NCBI GenBank assembly: GCA_030374765.1
Contig: JARGXX010000025.1
Coordinates: forward strand, 434,001-498,000
DNA: 64,000 nt
DNA from: Agarophyton chilense
Lineage: Eukaryota; Rhodophyta; Florideophyceae; Gracilariales; Gracilariaceae
Reading direction: 5' to 3'
Positions 51,054 to 60,540 of this stretch are shown here, one piece after another (position 1 is the stretch's first letter; the number at the start of each line of letters is the position of its first letter). Both the position numbers and the translations under genes were made by a program. The notes beneath the pieces were generated by a model. That model was not told the origin of the DNA and ran no database searches. It was given only the letters and a program-made list of their open reading frames with translations.

Positions 51054-54000
51054 TTAGTGGAACTGGCATCGGATGTATCGTCTGTGGATTGTCAGGCGTA
51101 AGGCTAGAGTCGTGCAGTAACAACACATGCTCGTTCCTTCGCACTCGTGACAGCGCCACATACAGCTGACCTGCACAGAAGAAATTTGATTTGATCGCAC
51201 ATCAAGAACCAAACCGTTCAGAGTTTTGCCCTGTCCTTTGTGAACTGTTGCTGCAAATGCAAGTCGAATGGGGAACTGTCTTCGAATCATAGGAATGTCT
51301 GAAAAGGAAAACTCAAAATCAAGGCGATGCAGCACTTGTGACTCGATTACTTGACCGTTTTCGTTGAACCTTGCCACATGCATCGTAAACTGATCCACAC
51401 GAACTACGACAAACATTTTTCCATTTACCAACACTGGATGCCGAACGTTTCGAATAACCATCACAGGAACACCAATTTTGAGGCACAGGTTGTGTGGAGG
51501 GATACCAGTAGGAGCATATTCATAGGCAAACTCAGGCACAATAGTGTCCGAAATATCCGACTCGGCAGTCTGCGCTCGAAGTGGCTGTACTGTAGTTGCG
51601 GATTGCAAAGTGATTTGCTCACCCGGAAAAAGATTCAGGGCAGCAGTATTGTGTTCATCCACCAAATGATTTGTGGATGCAATTATCATTTTGCTGAGAT
51701 CTACATCTTCTTTGCGCCGCGTCGTGACCCATTTCCACACAAACGTATATGCGGTTTGCATCACTCCAGTAGACTGCAGTGGAGGTCGTATAGTACTCGA
51801 GATGGTGTTGCGCGCAACGGCACGCAAAAAAGCCGCAAACCCCGTATCATTTTCTTGGCGAACTTGTTCTGTGAGATAAAGAACTTGCACAGAGGAATCT
51901 GTCCAGAGATTGCTTTTCCATGGCAGCTCGTTCAAAATGTTTGTATACACTCTTCGAACGTTCCCACCCGCCTCAGGCTCCATGTACGACTGAGGCACAA
52001 CAGGAAGCAACTGTGAGTAGTTGCCGGCGAACACTATAGACAGTCCACCGAAACATGGCGGTTGCGTTTGTGTTTGAGAACTTCGCAAGTCTTTGAGTAG
52101 CACGTCTATGAGCTCAAACAACCTTCTGGAGAGCATCGAAACCTCGTAAAGTACGAGTAGCTGTAGATTGCGCAAAAGTTCCGCTCGTTGAGACCGAAAA
52201 CCGTACTTGGACAACAGTGAAAGCTGTGTAGTAGTACTGTCTTTATCTCCCACACCCAAACCAAGCAGACTGTGCAATGTGCGACCTCCCTCGTAAAGGG
52301 ATGCAGCGATTCCCGTTGTAGCTGTCAATTCAACTAGCATTCCTTTTGATTCACATATATCCCGCAACAAATTCAACATATACGTCTTTCCAGTGCCTGC
52401 AGATCCTTGTATAAAGAAAACGTTTAAAGGAGTGGTCAGACGATCTTGATCGGATTGCTGTCGGAGTTCTAAAGCATTCACAATCGTATCCAGGACGTGT
52501 TTTTGTGTTGGTTTCAATGTATTATACCTGGATTGCAGTGTGCTTGCATTTCGCACCACTCTTAATTGGCGAGTGACTACTGCACGATCAGTCTCAGTTT
52601 GTTCCTCATTTTGCTGGATATATTGAACAAAGAAGCTATGCTCACGGAGCAAACGACCTCCATGGTGGTCAGATATGCTAATAATTCGTCGATACATTTC
52701 CAGCTTTCGCTGTTGTTCATCCCCGGCGTGAATATCGCTGCACAGCGCCTCCCAGTGATCAACAACCATTTTCTCTGCATCTGCGCCTTGCTGATACAGC
52801 GTAACTACCAACCGCCGCAGTTCAGATGAAGTGCTGTATATTTGAACTGCCTCTTCAAACGCAATGGCAAACTCGGTACCGTCACTGAGCAGCCCGCTTG
52901 CGATCGCTGCTTCCCGAACTGTGGAAAGCTGCTGTCCGTCAATGGTCCTCGCATCTTCGTAAGAACTTGAGGCGCGATTCATAAGTAATAAACGCTGTGA
53001 AAAAAGCTCTATTTCGGCAGGAACGACGGCTGGAATTCTGGCGACGCACTGATTCTCTTCTGACCTCTCCACGACATACATCGACGGATCACAATCGTCT
53101 CTCGGCACTTGAGTACTGTCTCCATCAAACTGATTGAGTACACTAGTTGGGAGGGTTCGATACAGGCGCACCTTTTCATAGTAGGAGAGGTAATCAAGAC
53201 TTGCATATGTCTCAGGTCTCTGAAAGTACCGTTCCAGTGTTGATGGCTGTGAAGCCGTGTGAATGTCATTAGGGCTGCGAAGAACAAAAGTTCTCTCTCC
53301 CTCCAAATGTATAGCAAGTCGCTCCACAGTGGGCAGAATGGAGACGTGACGAAACTCAAAGATTCGCCAAGCAGCATTCACGGCACCCACCACACGTGCC
53401 TGCATGTAGGCACGGATTTCATTCTGCACCACAGCTGGTTGTTGGGTATCTGTACCCGATTCATTCTGGTTGCTAACACTCAGAGCAACTTCTTGTGCTT
53501 TGGGCTGCCTAAAAGCATACTTCATGAGGTACGCTACCGCTCCTCCACCCTTCGTGTGCTCTACATTGATGTGTGAGCGGTACTTCTTAGTGAGTGTAGG
53601 ATTGTATGGCACGATTTTGAGATCTTCTTGATTTCTTCTTCGGTAAACAACACGGTTTGTTCCTTCTTCGATGTATGTTTTTTGGACAATCATTGTGTTA
53701 TCGTACCCAAATCGGCAACGACCTGCACGATTACGACAATATGAAGAGTGGCGGTGGCGGTGCATAGATAAAACGAGGGCGCGCAGTTCGTCATCTTTCC
53801 CTGGATTTGGTACTTCGGCTCGAATCAGACTGTCAATGGCATCTATGTCTTCTATTACACCTCCTTCTAACCATAGCAGGATGTGATGGTGCGGTACGTT
53901 TCGATGTTGAAACTCAAGCTTTGCTGCAAGTCCCAAGCACTTGGACCCAAATAACTGTTCTGAATTCTTTTCGAGGTCTTTCACAATATCGTTGATGTAC

Positions 54001-54650
54001 TGGTTGTAAACTCTGGCAATCAAGTATGGGCGGTCAAACGGGCGTGGACGATTAGCTGGTGCTGTGAAAGCACTCCGATGAGTCGTATCCATGCCTAAAC
54101 GCTTCACATCCGCTCGCCATACGTTCATTGTGACGGTGATGAATAGCGAAGGGGGTCCTTTTCTTGCCACAATCGCTTGCACATCCTGTCGTTTACTTTT
54201 CCAGTACTTAGAAGAGTTCACTGAGTCATCAGGAAGCAAAATGCGTCCCATAAGCCTGAATTGCGCGTCAGTCATTCCGCCAGTCGATTGATTTTGCGCT
54301 TGAACGATTTCCGTCTCTTGAACTATGCGTGCTTGCTGCTGCCGTTCTAGGTATTGAAGTCGCATGTCTTCAATGTTCGTTTGTGTGCAAAGCAACCACA
54401 TTTGCATTAATGGACCACTATTAAGCAAAAAGTTATCTGAATACAGTCGACGCTTTGCATTTTGTGCCCAATTAAGCTTCTGAAGATTCCACTGATCGAA
54501 ACCGAGCCCTAAGCTTTCTTGCGTACCATTTCGTGCTTGCAAATACAAACGCAGGTCAAACAGTTTATGCTCGTCGCCATACGGGTACAGAAGGGGAAAT
54601 GTACCTCTCTCTGATAGCATAGAAGACGGTTTCAGCAATTTATACCGCAC
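51054..54650 (-). CDS. Helitron Rep (HUH nuclease) and PIF1-like helicase
   Basis: 1198 codons open on the minus strand. The Helitron-like N domain includes PPSLFITVTMN, the HUH metal site in NVPHHHILLW (about residue 252) and the two-tyrosine motif YLMKY (about 373), which carries out strand nicking and joining. The PIF1-family SF1B helicase begins near 700: Walker A GSAGTGKT (about 750), GIAASLYEGGRTLHSLLGL, then a Walker B reading LYEVSML where the family has (D)E; this Asp-to-Tyr change could come from a single base change and would probably harm ATP hydrolysis. Late helicase motifs (FPIRLAFAATVHKGQGKT) are intact. The first codon of the open stretch is GTG, directly after a TGA, in frame with the upstream block. 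Confidence 0.92.
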   Translation of the reverse strand: MRYKLLKPSSMLSERGTFPLLYPYGDEHKLFDLRLYLQARNGTQESLGLGFDQWNLQKLNWAQNAKRRLYSDNFLLNSGPLMQMWLLCTQTNIEDMRLQYLERQQQARIVQETEIVQAQNQSTGGMTDAQFRLMGRILLPDDSVNSSKYWKSKRQDVQAIVARKGPPSLFITVTMNVWRADVKRLGMDTTHRSAFTAPANRPRPFDRPYLIARVYNQYINDIVKDLEKNSEQLFGSKCLGLAAKLEFQHRNVPHHHILLWLEGGVIEDIDAIDSLIRAEVPNPGKDDELRALVLSMHRHRHSSYCRNRAGRCRFGYDNTMIVQKTYIEEGTNRVVYRRRNQEDLKIVPYNPTLTKKYRSHINVEHTKGGGAVAYLMKYAFRQPKAQEVALSVSNQNESGTDTQQPAVVQNEIRAYMQARVVGAVNAAWRIFEFRHVSILPTVERLAIHLEGERTFVLRSPNDIHTASQPSTLERYFQRPETYASLDYLSYYEKVRLYRTLPTSVLNQFDGDSTQVPRDDCDPSMYVVERSEENQCVARIPAVVPAEIELFSQRLLLMNRASSSYEDARTIDGQQLSTVREAAIASGLLSDGTEFAIAFEEAVQIYSTSSELRRLVVTLYQQGADAEKMVVDHWEALCSDIHAGDEQQRKLEMYRRIISISDHHGGRLLREHSFFVQYIQQNEEQTETDRAVVTRQLRVVRNASTLQSRYNTLKPTQKHVLDTIVNALELRQQSDQDRLTTPLNVFFIQGSAGTGKTYMLNLLRDICESKGMLVELTATTGIAASLYEGGRTLHSLLGLGVGDKDSTTTQLSLLSKYGFRSQRAELLRNLQLLVLYEVSMLSRRLFELIDVLLKDLRSSQTQTQPPCFGGLSIVFAGNYSQLLPVVPQSYMEPEAGGNVRRVYTNILNELPWKSNLWTDSSVQVLYLTEQVRQENDTGFAAFLRAVARNTISSTIRPPLQSTGVMQTAYTFVWKWVTTRRKEDVDLSKMIIASTNHLVDEHNTAALNLFPGEQITLQSATTVQPLRAQTAESDISDTIVPEFAYEYAPTGIPPHNLCLKIGVPVMVIRNVRHPVLVNGKMFVVVRVDQFTMHVARFNENGQVIESQVLHRLDFEFSFSDIPMIRRQFPIRLAFAATVHKGQGKTLNGLVLDVRSNQISSVQVSCMWRCHECEGTSMCCYCTTLALRLTIHRRYIRCQFH

Positions 54651-56252
54651 TCAGAGGTTGCTGTTTGAGTTTACTGCAGCCCCTGTTTGCTCCGTGTCGC
54701 CTGTGATAGCTGCGTGTTCTTCCGTAACTGTGCCCTCAGTCAACTGAGGCACCTGGGCCTCAACATAGTACAGACCGCCTGGATCGACTACGAAGGTTCT
54801 CATCATGGATGGTCCAGCTCCAGGAGCATCTTCGGACATCGGACCTGCACCTACGTTGTCACCAGACACTGTTGCAGTTCTGGTGCCCTCATATCCGCGC
54901 ACTATCACTCCCTCGTTCGCAGCTTGCGAGCTTACGTCAACCGTATTTTCTTCTTGTGCCTGCATTTGCTCCGTTGTCAGCATCGCTCGATACCGCTCTC
55001 GCACCACATCAGGTTTGGGCTGAATCACCTCGTAAAGTCTCGGAACAATGTGTTTCACGTTGATGTCTTGGATAAACGCTCGCAGGTTTGCTCGTGTATA
55101 GTGAGCAGGATCCAGAGAAGGAGACCCTGCGCCCCAAAGAAAACTATACCGCGTGCTGCTCTGTCTGTGTGCCGGGAGAGCGAGTGCTGCAGTTCCTTCT
55201 AGTCTGAGAAACGAAGGGGCACATCCTGTGACATAGGACATGTCCATAAACGCTTGAGTGGTGGAAAAAAGCGTATTCAAGTTTAAGGAGTTCGAGTGGA
55301 ATGCTCTTGAACGGTATATGCTTCGTATTTCTTCATTAGTATGGCGTCTACGAAATGTGACCCCCCATCCTGAATTTCGTTTCATGCCACAACAGACTCC
55401 ATGTACCTCTTTTCCTAAAAGCACACACCCACACCATTTGCAACTATGAATTCGTAACGTCCAGTCTTCGTACGGACACGAACAATAGGTGTGTGAAAAC
55501 TCACCGCATCTTCTGCATCTGCGGGTTCCTACGGTGGACAACGTCTCAAACTCAGGAATGTTTGCACGAGTGGCTGGATCAATCCATGCTTTAGCAGCAT
55601 CGGAATCCCATGCATAGTAAACGCGATACAATCCACGATCTGGACGTCCGGCAAACAGCATGACGGTCGAATCAAGCTCTTGAAGCCATTGTTGTTCTTC
55701 TGAATGAATAGCAAAAGTAGGAACCTGCTGAAGCTCTGACTCAGCGGATGGTGCGGGAGCTGGAGTGATTTCATCTTCTTCAACTTCCATCGGAGCAGGC
55801 ATCTCTTCTTCGACATTAGCCCGAGGATGGTTTTCAGTGGTTCTCGTGGTACTTGGAAGTGATCCACCGATGATTGGAGCCGTAATGATTTCATCTTCGT
55901 TCAAATCCGCGACGACGACTGGATCTTGCACATGCTGACCAGTTTCGTTTACTTGTACTTCATCTGGAGCATCTTCAACAGTAACCGTTACTCTTTTGGG
56001 TCCTTCCACTCCTGCGATTGTCGCGCCTCTGTTTTCTCCAGAACCTCTTCTTCTTCGTCTCCATCTCACGCCTCCATAGGTTTGTCTCTCTTCTTCTTCT
56101 TTATTCATTTTATTTTGAGCTTGTGCTAGCTCTTCGAATCTACGACAAAGTTTATGTAAAACAAAAAAACAAACACAACTAAACCGTGTGAAGAAAAATG
56201 TTTGATCTTTGGTTGCAGTTTGTTGCTTTGCACCCACCGGGGCTGGTTGCAT
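54651..56252 (-). CDS. Helitron Rep-helicase N-terminal part
   Basis: 533 codons from ATG 56252 to a TGA at 54653-54651. After a Thr/Glu/Pro-rich acidic leader it has a Cys-rich zinc-binding region (RRCRRCGEFSHTYCSC, CKWCGCVLLG, VCCGMKRNSGWG, about 235-290) and a NTLFSTTQAFMDM segment, both usual upstream of the Rep domain in Helitron proteins. The next codon after the TGA continues in the same frame into the 1198-codon block, so ancestrally this was one protein of about 1730 aa. Either the stop inactivates the copy or it is read through at low rate; inactivation is simpler. Confidence 0.8.
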   Translation of the reverse strand: MQPAPVGAKQQTATKDQTFFFTRFSCVCFFVLHKLCRRFEELAQAQNKMNKEEEERQTYGGVRWRRRRRGSGENRGATIAGVEGPKRVTVTVEDAPDEVQVNETGQHVQDPVVVADLNEDEIITAPIIGGSLPSTTRTTENHPRANVEEEMPAPMEVEEDEITPAPAPSAESELQQVPTFAIHSEEQQWLQELDSTVMLFAGRPDRGLYRVYYAWDSDAAKAWIDPATRANIPEFETLSTVGTRRCRRCGEFSHTYCSCPYEDWTLRIHSCKWCGCVLLGKEVHGVCCGMKRNSGWGVTFRRRHTNEEIRSIYRSRAFHSNSLNLNTLFSTTQAFMDMSYVTGCAPSFLRLEGTAALALPAHRQSSTRYSFLWGAGSPSLDPAHYTRANLRAFIQDINVKHIVPRLYEVIQPKPDVVRERYRAMLTTEQMQAQEENTVDVSSQAANEGVIVRGYEGTRTATVSGDNVGAGPMSEDAPGAGPSMMRTFVVDPGGLYYVEAQVPQLTEGTVTEEHAAITGDTEQTGAAVNSNSNL

Positions 56253-57369
56253 GCAGCTGTCTTAATTAAAAAAAAAGCTGCAAGACGTATATTACCCAAT
56301 GCAACTCATGCGCAGCACAGGGACTCTCGACACAGTTCTGTTGAAAAGTGACGGACGAAGTGTGCCCAGCCGGTTTTCAAGCCGTATGCCGTTTAACCCG
56401 CGTCCGGTTGTTGGAGGTTTTTTTGTGGTTAGGGTCAAGAGCCGAGTTGTCTGACCCGGTTCATCAGTGCACCATATATGCTGTTTTGGAGCCTGAGGGT
56501 CGGAGGTGTAACGTATTCTGATTGGCCGGCACTTGGGCGGCGCACGGCACTGTAGCAAAGTGCACTCGATAATTATTGGGTGGGAGTGCATTTGCGTGCC
56601 ACGGGTCAGACGTGTAGGGAGATTTGGCGCGAAGGGGCCCCCCCTCATACTGATGACAATCATTACTAGGGAGATACGGTTGGTCTTCCCTGCCAGTGAA
56701 AACCCAAATATATATATCTCTTGCTCCACAGAGGTTGTAGAGCTGTGAAGAGTAGGGACACATTAATTTAACGCTGTGGCGCCATATGCTCGTAGGCGCA
56801 ATTCGCCGGCGTGCAAGAGGAAAATGATATTAAAAAACTAATTATTGCCAAATACATCTCGGAAGATGATGTGAGGTTCCTTCCAGATTTGTACCCTTCC
56901 AGACAAGAGAAATTTGGAACACAGGGTAAAGTGGAACAAGAGCCATTTAGCCTTTTGCTCTCTCTAATTGAATCTTTGGTAACGCTATCCGATTCAAATC
57001 CTCTTACGCAATTGTCATCGAAAACCTTTCCCATTGAGTTCCTACAACTTTATCGTCAGAAATCGATATCACGACCAAAGATATCTGACAGGTGCTGTTC
57101 CTAACAATAGAAACAGTTCGAACCGAAAATGGCGCCGAAACGGGCGCCATCCAAGTTGCATGCAACGCAATCCCGCTCGTTAACTAATTTCGATACATTC
57201 TCTGTCTTCAGCTTTTGCGTGCAGACTACTTCATTGCGTAAGAAGTAAATTGTGCAGTATGGTTACTAATTCAATGCAAAAGCACACTTCTTCTATTACA
57301 AAAAGCCCAGAACATCTCAATTAACTTTTTTAACAACAACAAAAAGCCGTAGTACTACTGAAACAAGAG
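56253..57369. other. Unassigned interval between Helitron and pogo-like transposon
   Basis: About 1.1 kb without a supported host gene. It should contain the Helitron 5' end and the start of the pogo-like element. A plus-strand frame at 56811-57104 is helical and charged near its start but not recognised; it could belong to the transposon's DNA-binding end. Confidence 0.4.
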
Positions 57370-59140
57370 ATGACTGTTCTAAGTGTGTTTGATTGCACTG
57401 GTTCGTCAAATGTCACAGTTGATCGTCTGCGCAAAGCGCTCGAGATGTTCACAAATTTTGACACTACATATGGCGAAATTATGCACCACTTTCGTGTTGG
57501 TCGTCTCACTGTGTACCCCAAAAACGAACAGGGGATGATTATTGACAGATTTAAATTCATTGGGTCCTGAGGCTTTGCGGCGACGGTTGACGTTCTAAAA
57601 TCTATTGCGAGTAAGATTCCAACAGACGGAGAACGAGGTTTCCAGAACGATTACCCATCCGATGACTGGTTGAGGAGCTTTCAAGCAAGGCACCGTGACA
57701 TAACCCTTTGAAAGACAGAGATCAATGAATCTACAAAAACAGCGGCAGAACATCCGCACCATGTTGAGAGCTTTTTCCGTGCTCTAAAATAGTTAGAAAA
57801 AGCCAATCCAGGAATACTGAATGAGACGGAACCCATTTTTTATTTTGATGAAACAATGGTTAGAGGGGAGTACCGTAAGCATAAAAAGTGTTATGTTGCA
57901 TCATCCACACATTGCAGTGGACACCACATGTCTTTCATCAAGCCAGATGCGCATTTAACGGCTTGTGCTATAGCTTCTGCCTGTAGAGCTGTACTGCCTC
58001 TATTCCCCATATATACGGGAAAGAGAAATATGATGCGATGGTATGATCCACTTCCTCCTGAAATATTCAAAGACTGTATCGGCGTCCCGCATTGATTGAC
58101 ATCTGGAGAATGGAATCCAAGCCGTTTCTCAGCATGGAGCTCAGAAAATAGCTCAATGACAATGGAAATAATTGGATACGTTATGAGTCATATTAATGCA
58201 AACACGACAAAGAAACCGAAACCAAACAACAAGATGCTGCTTCTCCTTGATAGGAACAAGTCACAAAAGGTTTCTTATGGTTCGAGAAGGCTAAACTCTT
58301 TGAAATCGGGGTCATTTAGAGCCATGTAAATACTTCGATTTTTCTGCAGGCCTGCGATAACTCCATCAACCGTGTATTTCAGAATACAGTGCGGCAGACA
58401 CATGCACATCTTAAAAAATTTTCAATATCTGACTTTGCCGATATGGTAATGCGCATTAAGCTCGCGGTTGCGGCATAACGTGCACTGATGAAATCTGTGG
58501 TGGAAAAGGCCTTCGTAGACACTGGTCTGTGGCCAATGGACATTCTTTTCTTAGAGTGGGCACGAAATAAACACAGCGGAACCTATGCAATCAACGACAC
58601 GAGGGTTCAAAGACTGAAAACGCGGAGAACATTCCAACATATGAAAGCAGCGCAGGCTATTCTCGATGACCACACGCCTCGCCACCAAACGTGAAAGACG
58701 TGAAGGAGGCAACACAAGTAGAGGATATAATCGAACAATGCACACCAACGACAAAACGGATGTGAAAGTATACGGTTGAGGACAGGTCTAGATTTGCTCC
58801 CTCGACTTCTGCGCCGTCTGCCTACTTAAATCACAATCAAATCATTGCATCAGGCAATAGAAAGATCCAAGAAGCCAAGGAAGCAGCGGAAACAAAGAAA
58901 AAACGTGCGCAAGTTCGACAGCAGAAGCGAAGAGCATCGGAGATTGAGAAAAAGGAACTCAATCGCGAAAAGGCGGCCAAGCGTGAGAAGAAGCAGAAAC
59001 AAGTTGCTCTCAAGCGACAGTTGTAGTATGAAAAATACAGTATCAAAGCTCAAGCAATTTCAAAGACTGTGCAGGAGAAGAAAATCAATTCAAACGCGTC
59101 TAACAAAAAGGAACCGTCGAAGACATTTCACAATCGTTTT
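57370..59140 (+). pseudogene. Decayed pogo/Tigger-like (DDE_1) transposase
   Basis: Plus-strand pieces in order: an N-terminal region (57370-57570), a catalytic block with EPIFYFDETMVRG (first Asp, about 57.84 kb), RNMMRWYDPLPPE, a second catalytic-type LLLLDRNKSQKVS (about 58.24 kb), then FVDTGLWPMD (58.5 kb; compare the G(I/L)WPLD ending of pogo-type enzymes), and a very basic coiled-coil tail at 58.85-59.03 kb (KREKKQKQVALKRQ). The frame is interrupted by stops at, for example, 57568-57570, 57708-57710, 57790-57792, 58093-58095 and 58326-58328, so no transposase can be made. I did not find terminal inverted repeats. Assignment to pogo/Tigger rests on the FDET and WP motifs. Confidence 0.6.
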
Positions 59141-59878
59141 GAAACCTCTTTGACATTCAATGAAAAGTTGAAAATATTGAGAGCTCAATAGAAATTGGAT
59201 GAAGATAACAATAAAGAAAAGGGCTACAACGCGTAGGATGCTGCACGTGCGCTGTTACAGATGCACAATGTGGTTCCTGAACTTGCCGGTACGCATAATC
59301 TGGTCTTTGATTATTCAGTTGGGGACCAGACTTGTTTGGATGACGTTGAGTTTAAGCCATTCGCAGCAGTTAGAAAACTGGATGATGTTCCACATTTCTC
59401 TTGGACGGTATCAGAGAAGGACGCAGGGAGGGGGGGGGGCAAAAAATTGTTTTAGCTCGCTTTACAAGCGATCAACAGGCTGCAAACTCCATCGTAGCGT
59501 TGAGAAAAGCGTTCTTTACCCGGTAATTAAAATTGTGTTTAAATTGGTGGATCGTCGATCTCCAGAGCCCTATCGAAACAGAAAGCTTTTCCAATTTATA
59601 CTGGTCTGGAAGGGTATTTGGAGCGTGCAACCAACAAACAGTTTTACAGAATTCACTCGCTTTGGCGTAGCCTTATTCGAACTGCTCGCCTCCGAAGCTT
59701 AGATCATTTGTCCATGGAGCTACGAGTGGCGTCAAGCGCAAAATCTCCTGCACAGCGCCTCAGCGCTGTGCTACTTTTACTACATCATGAAGTCTAGTTT
59801 TCAACACATCACTCCTTGGCTGCCTACGGTCGATGTTAAAAAATCACTGTCGTCACTGCCAAGCATTTTGACGACCAA
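59141..59878. other. Unassigned, with short coding-like fragment
   Basis: A 64-codon plus-strand fragment at 59261-59455 (NVVPELAGTHNLVFDYSVGDQ, then FKPFAAVRKLDDVPHFSWTV) looks like former protein sequence but is not recognised; it ends at a G run at 59431-59440. The remaining part up to the solo LTR holds no gene. Confidence 0.35.
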
Positions 59879-60535
59879 TGTAGTATCCGCTCTAATGGAG
59901 AGAGCAGATACCTGCGACAGTGTTTGGGACTGCTGAATGGGTGCTTGCGGCTAAGGAAAAGATGTAGTAGAGCACAACAATACCGATCTAGAATGGAAAT
60001 TGTAAGGCCTCACTCCCCAATGAAGGTGTTGGGTACTATAGAACGGATAACTACTTGTTGTAGCTCATCCGGATCTCCGATTAAGGAATCCTGAACAAGG
60101 AACAAGATAGTTTGTAAACCCGTCGTTTTCTCCTTTAGTTTGGAGTCGGCGCTCTCCTCTGTGCCTTATGTACTGTGAACTGGGGTGAGCGCCGCACATA
60201 ATAAAATCTAGATGTAAACTAGGTTAGCCAATCAACCCCTCTACAGTACGGGATATCTAGTTCTAAATGGGCTTCCGCCTACGAAGGGTAGGCTTGGTTG
60301 CCACGTGGCTACCCACTATATACGCCATTGCCAATCCGGTATTTCCCTACAAATGGTCGAATCGGATACGCCGTTGCAGACCGAGATCCCACGTGTAACA
60401 TACAACCTGGCTGGCTATCGGCGGGATGCCGCTTCATAACTTCATCCTAGCCGTTGCACTCACCTATGAGTATCATCGTACTTTGACAAAAAAAAAAAAT
60501 TTCCTTCGGCATTCCCACAGAAGTAGAATACCACA
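59879..60535 (-). mobile_element. Solo LTR of family A, inverted
   Basis: 657 bp. The reverse complement starts TGTGGTATTCT and ends CTACA, and aligns along its length with the two LTRs of element A. It is flanked by a perfect 5-bp duplication, ACCAA, at 59874-59878 and 60536-60540, so it integrated normally and later lost its internal part by LTR-LTR recombination. It is visibly more diverged from both LTRs of element A than they are from each other, so it comes from a separate, probably older insertion. Confidence 0.93.
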
Positions 60536-60540
60536 ACCAA

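Larger units (their letters stand above)
51054..56252 (-). mobile_element. Helitron rolling-circle transposon (autonomous type)
   Basis: The minus strand encodes the two halves of a Rep-helicase (56252-54651 and 54650-51054) in one continuous frame separated by one stop codon. The true ends are not fixed: the 5' TC end should lie right of 56252 and the 3' hairpin-CTRR end left of 51054 (50815-51053 holds no gene). There are no terminal inverted repeats, as expected. Large size and long frames make it one of the better preserved elements here. Confidence 0.88.

Noticed and set aside
51351-52016. 221-codon plus-strand frame inside the Helitron
   Set aside because: Antisense shadow of the helicase domain, with no coding character of its own.
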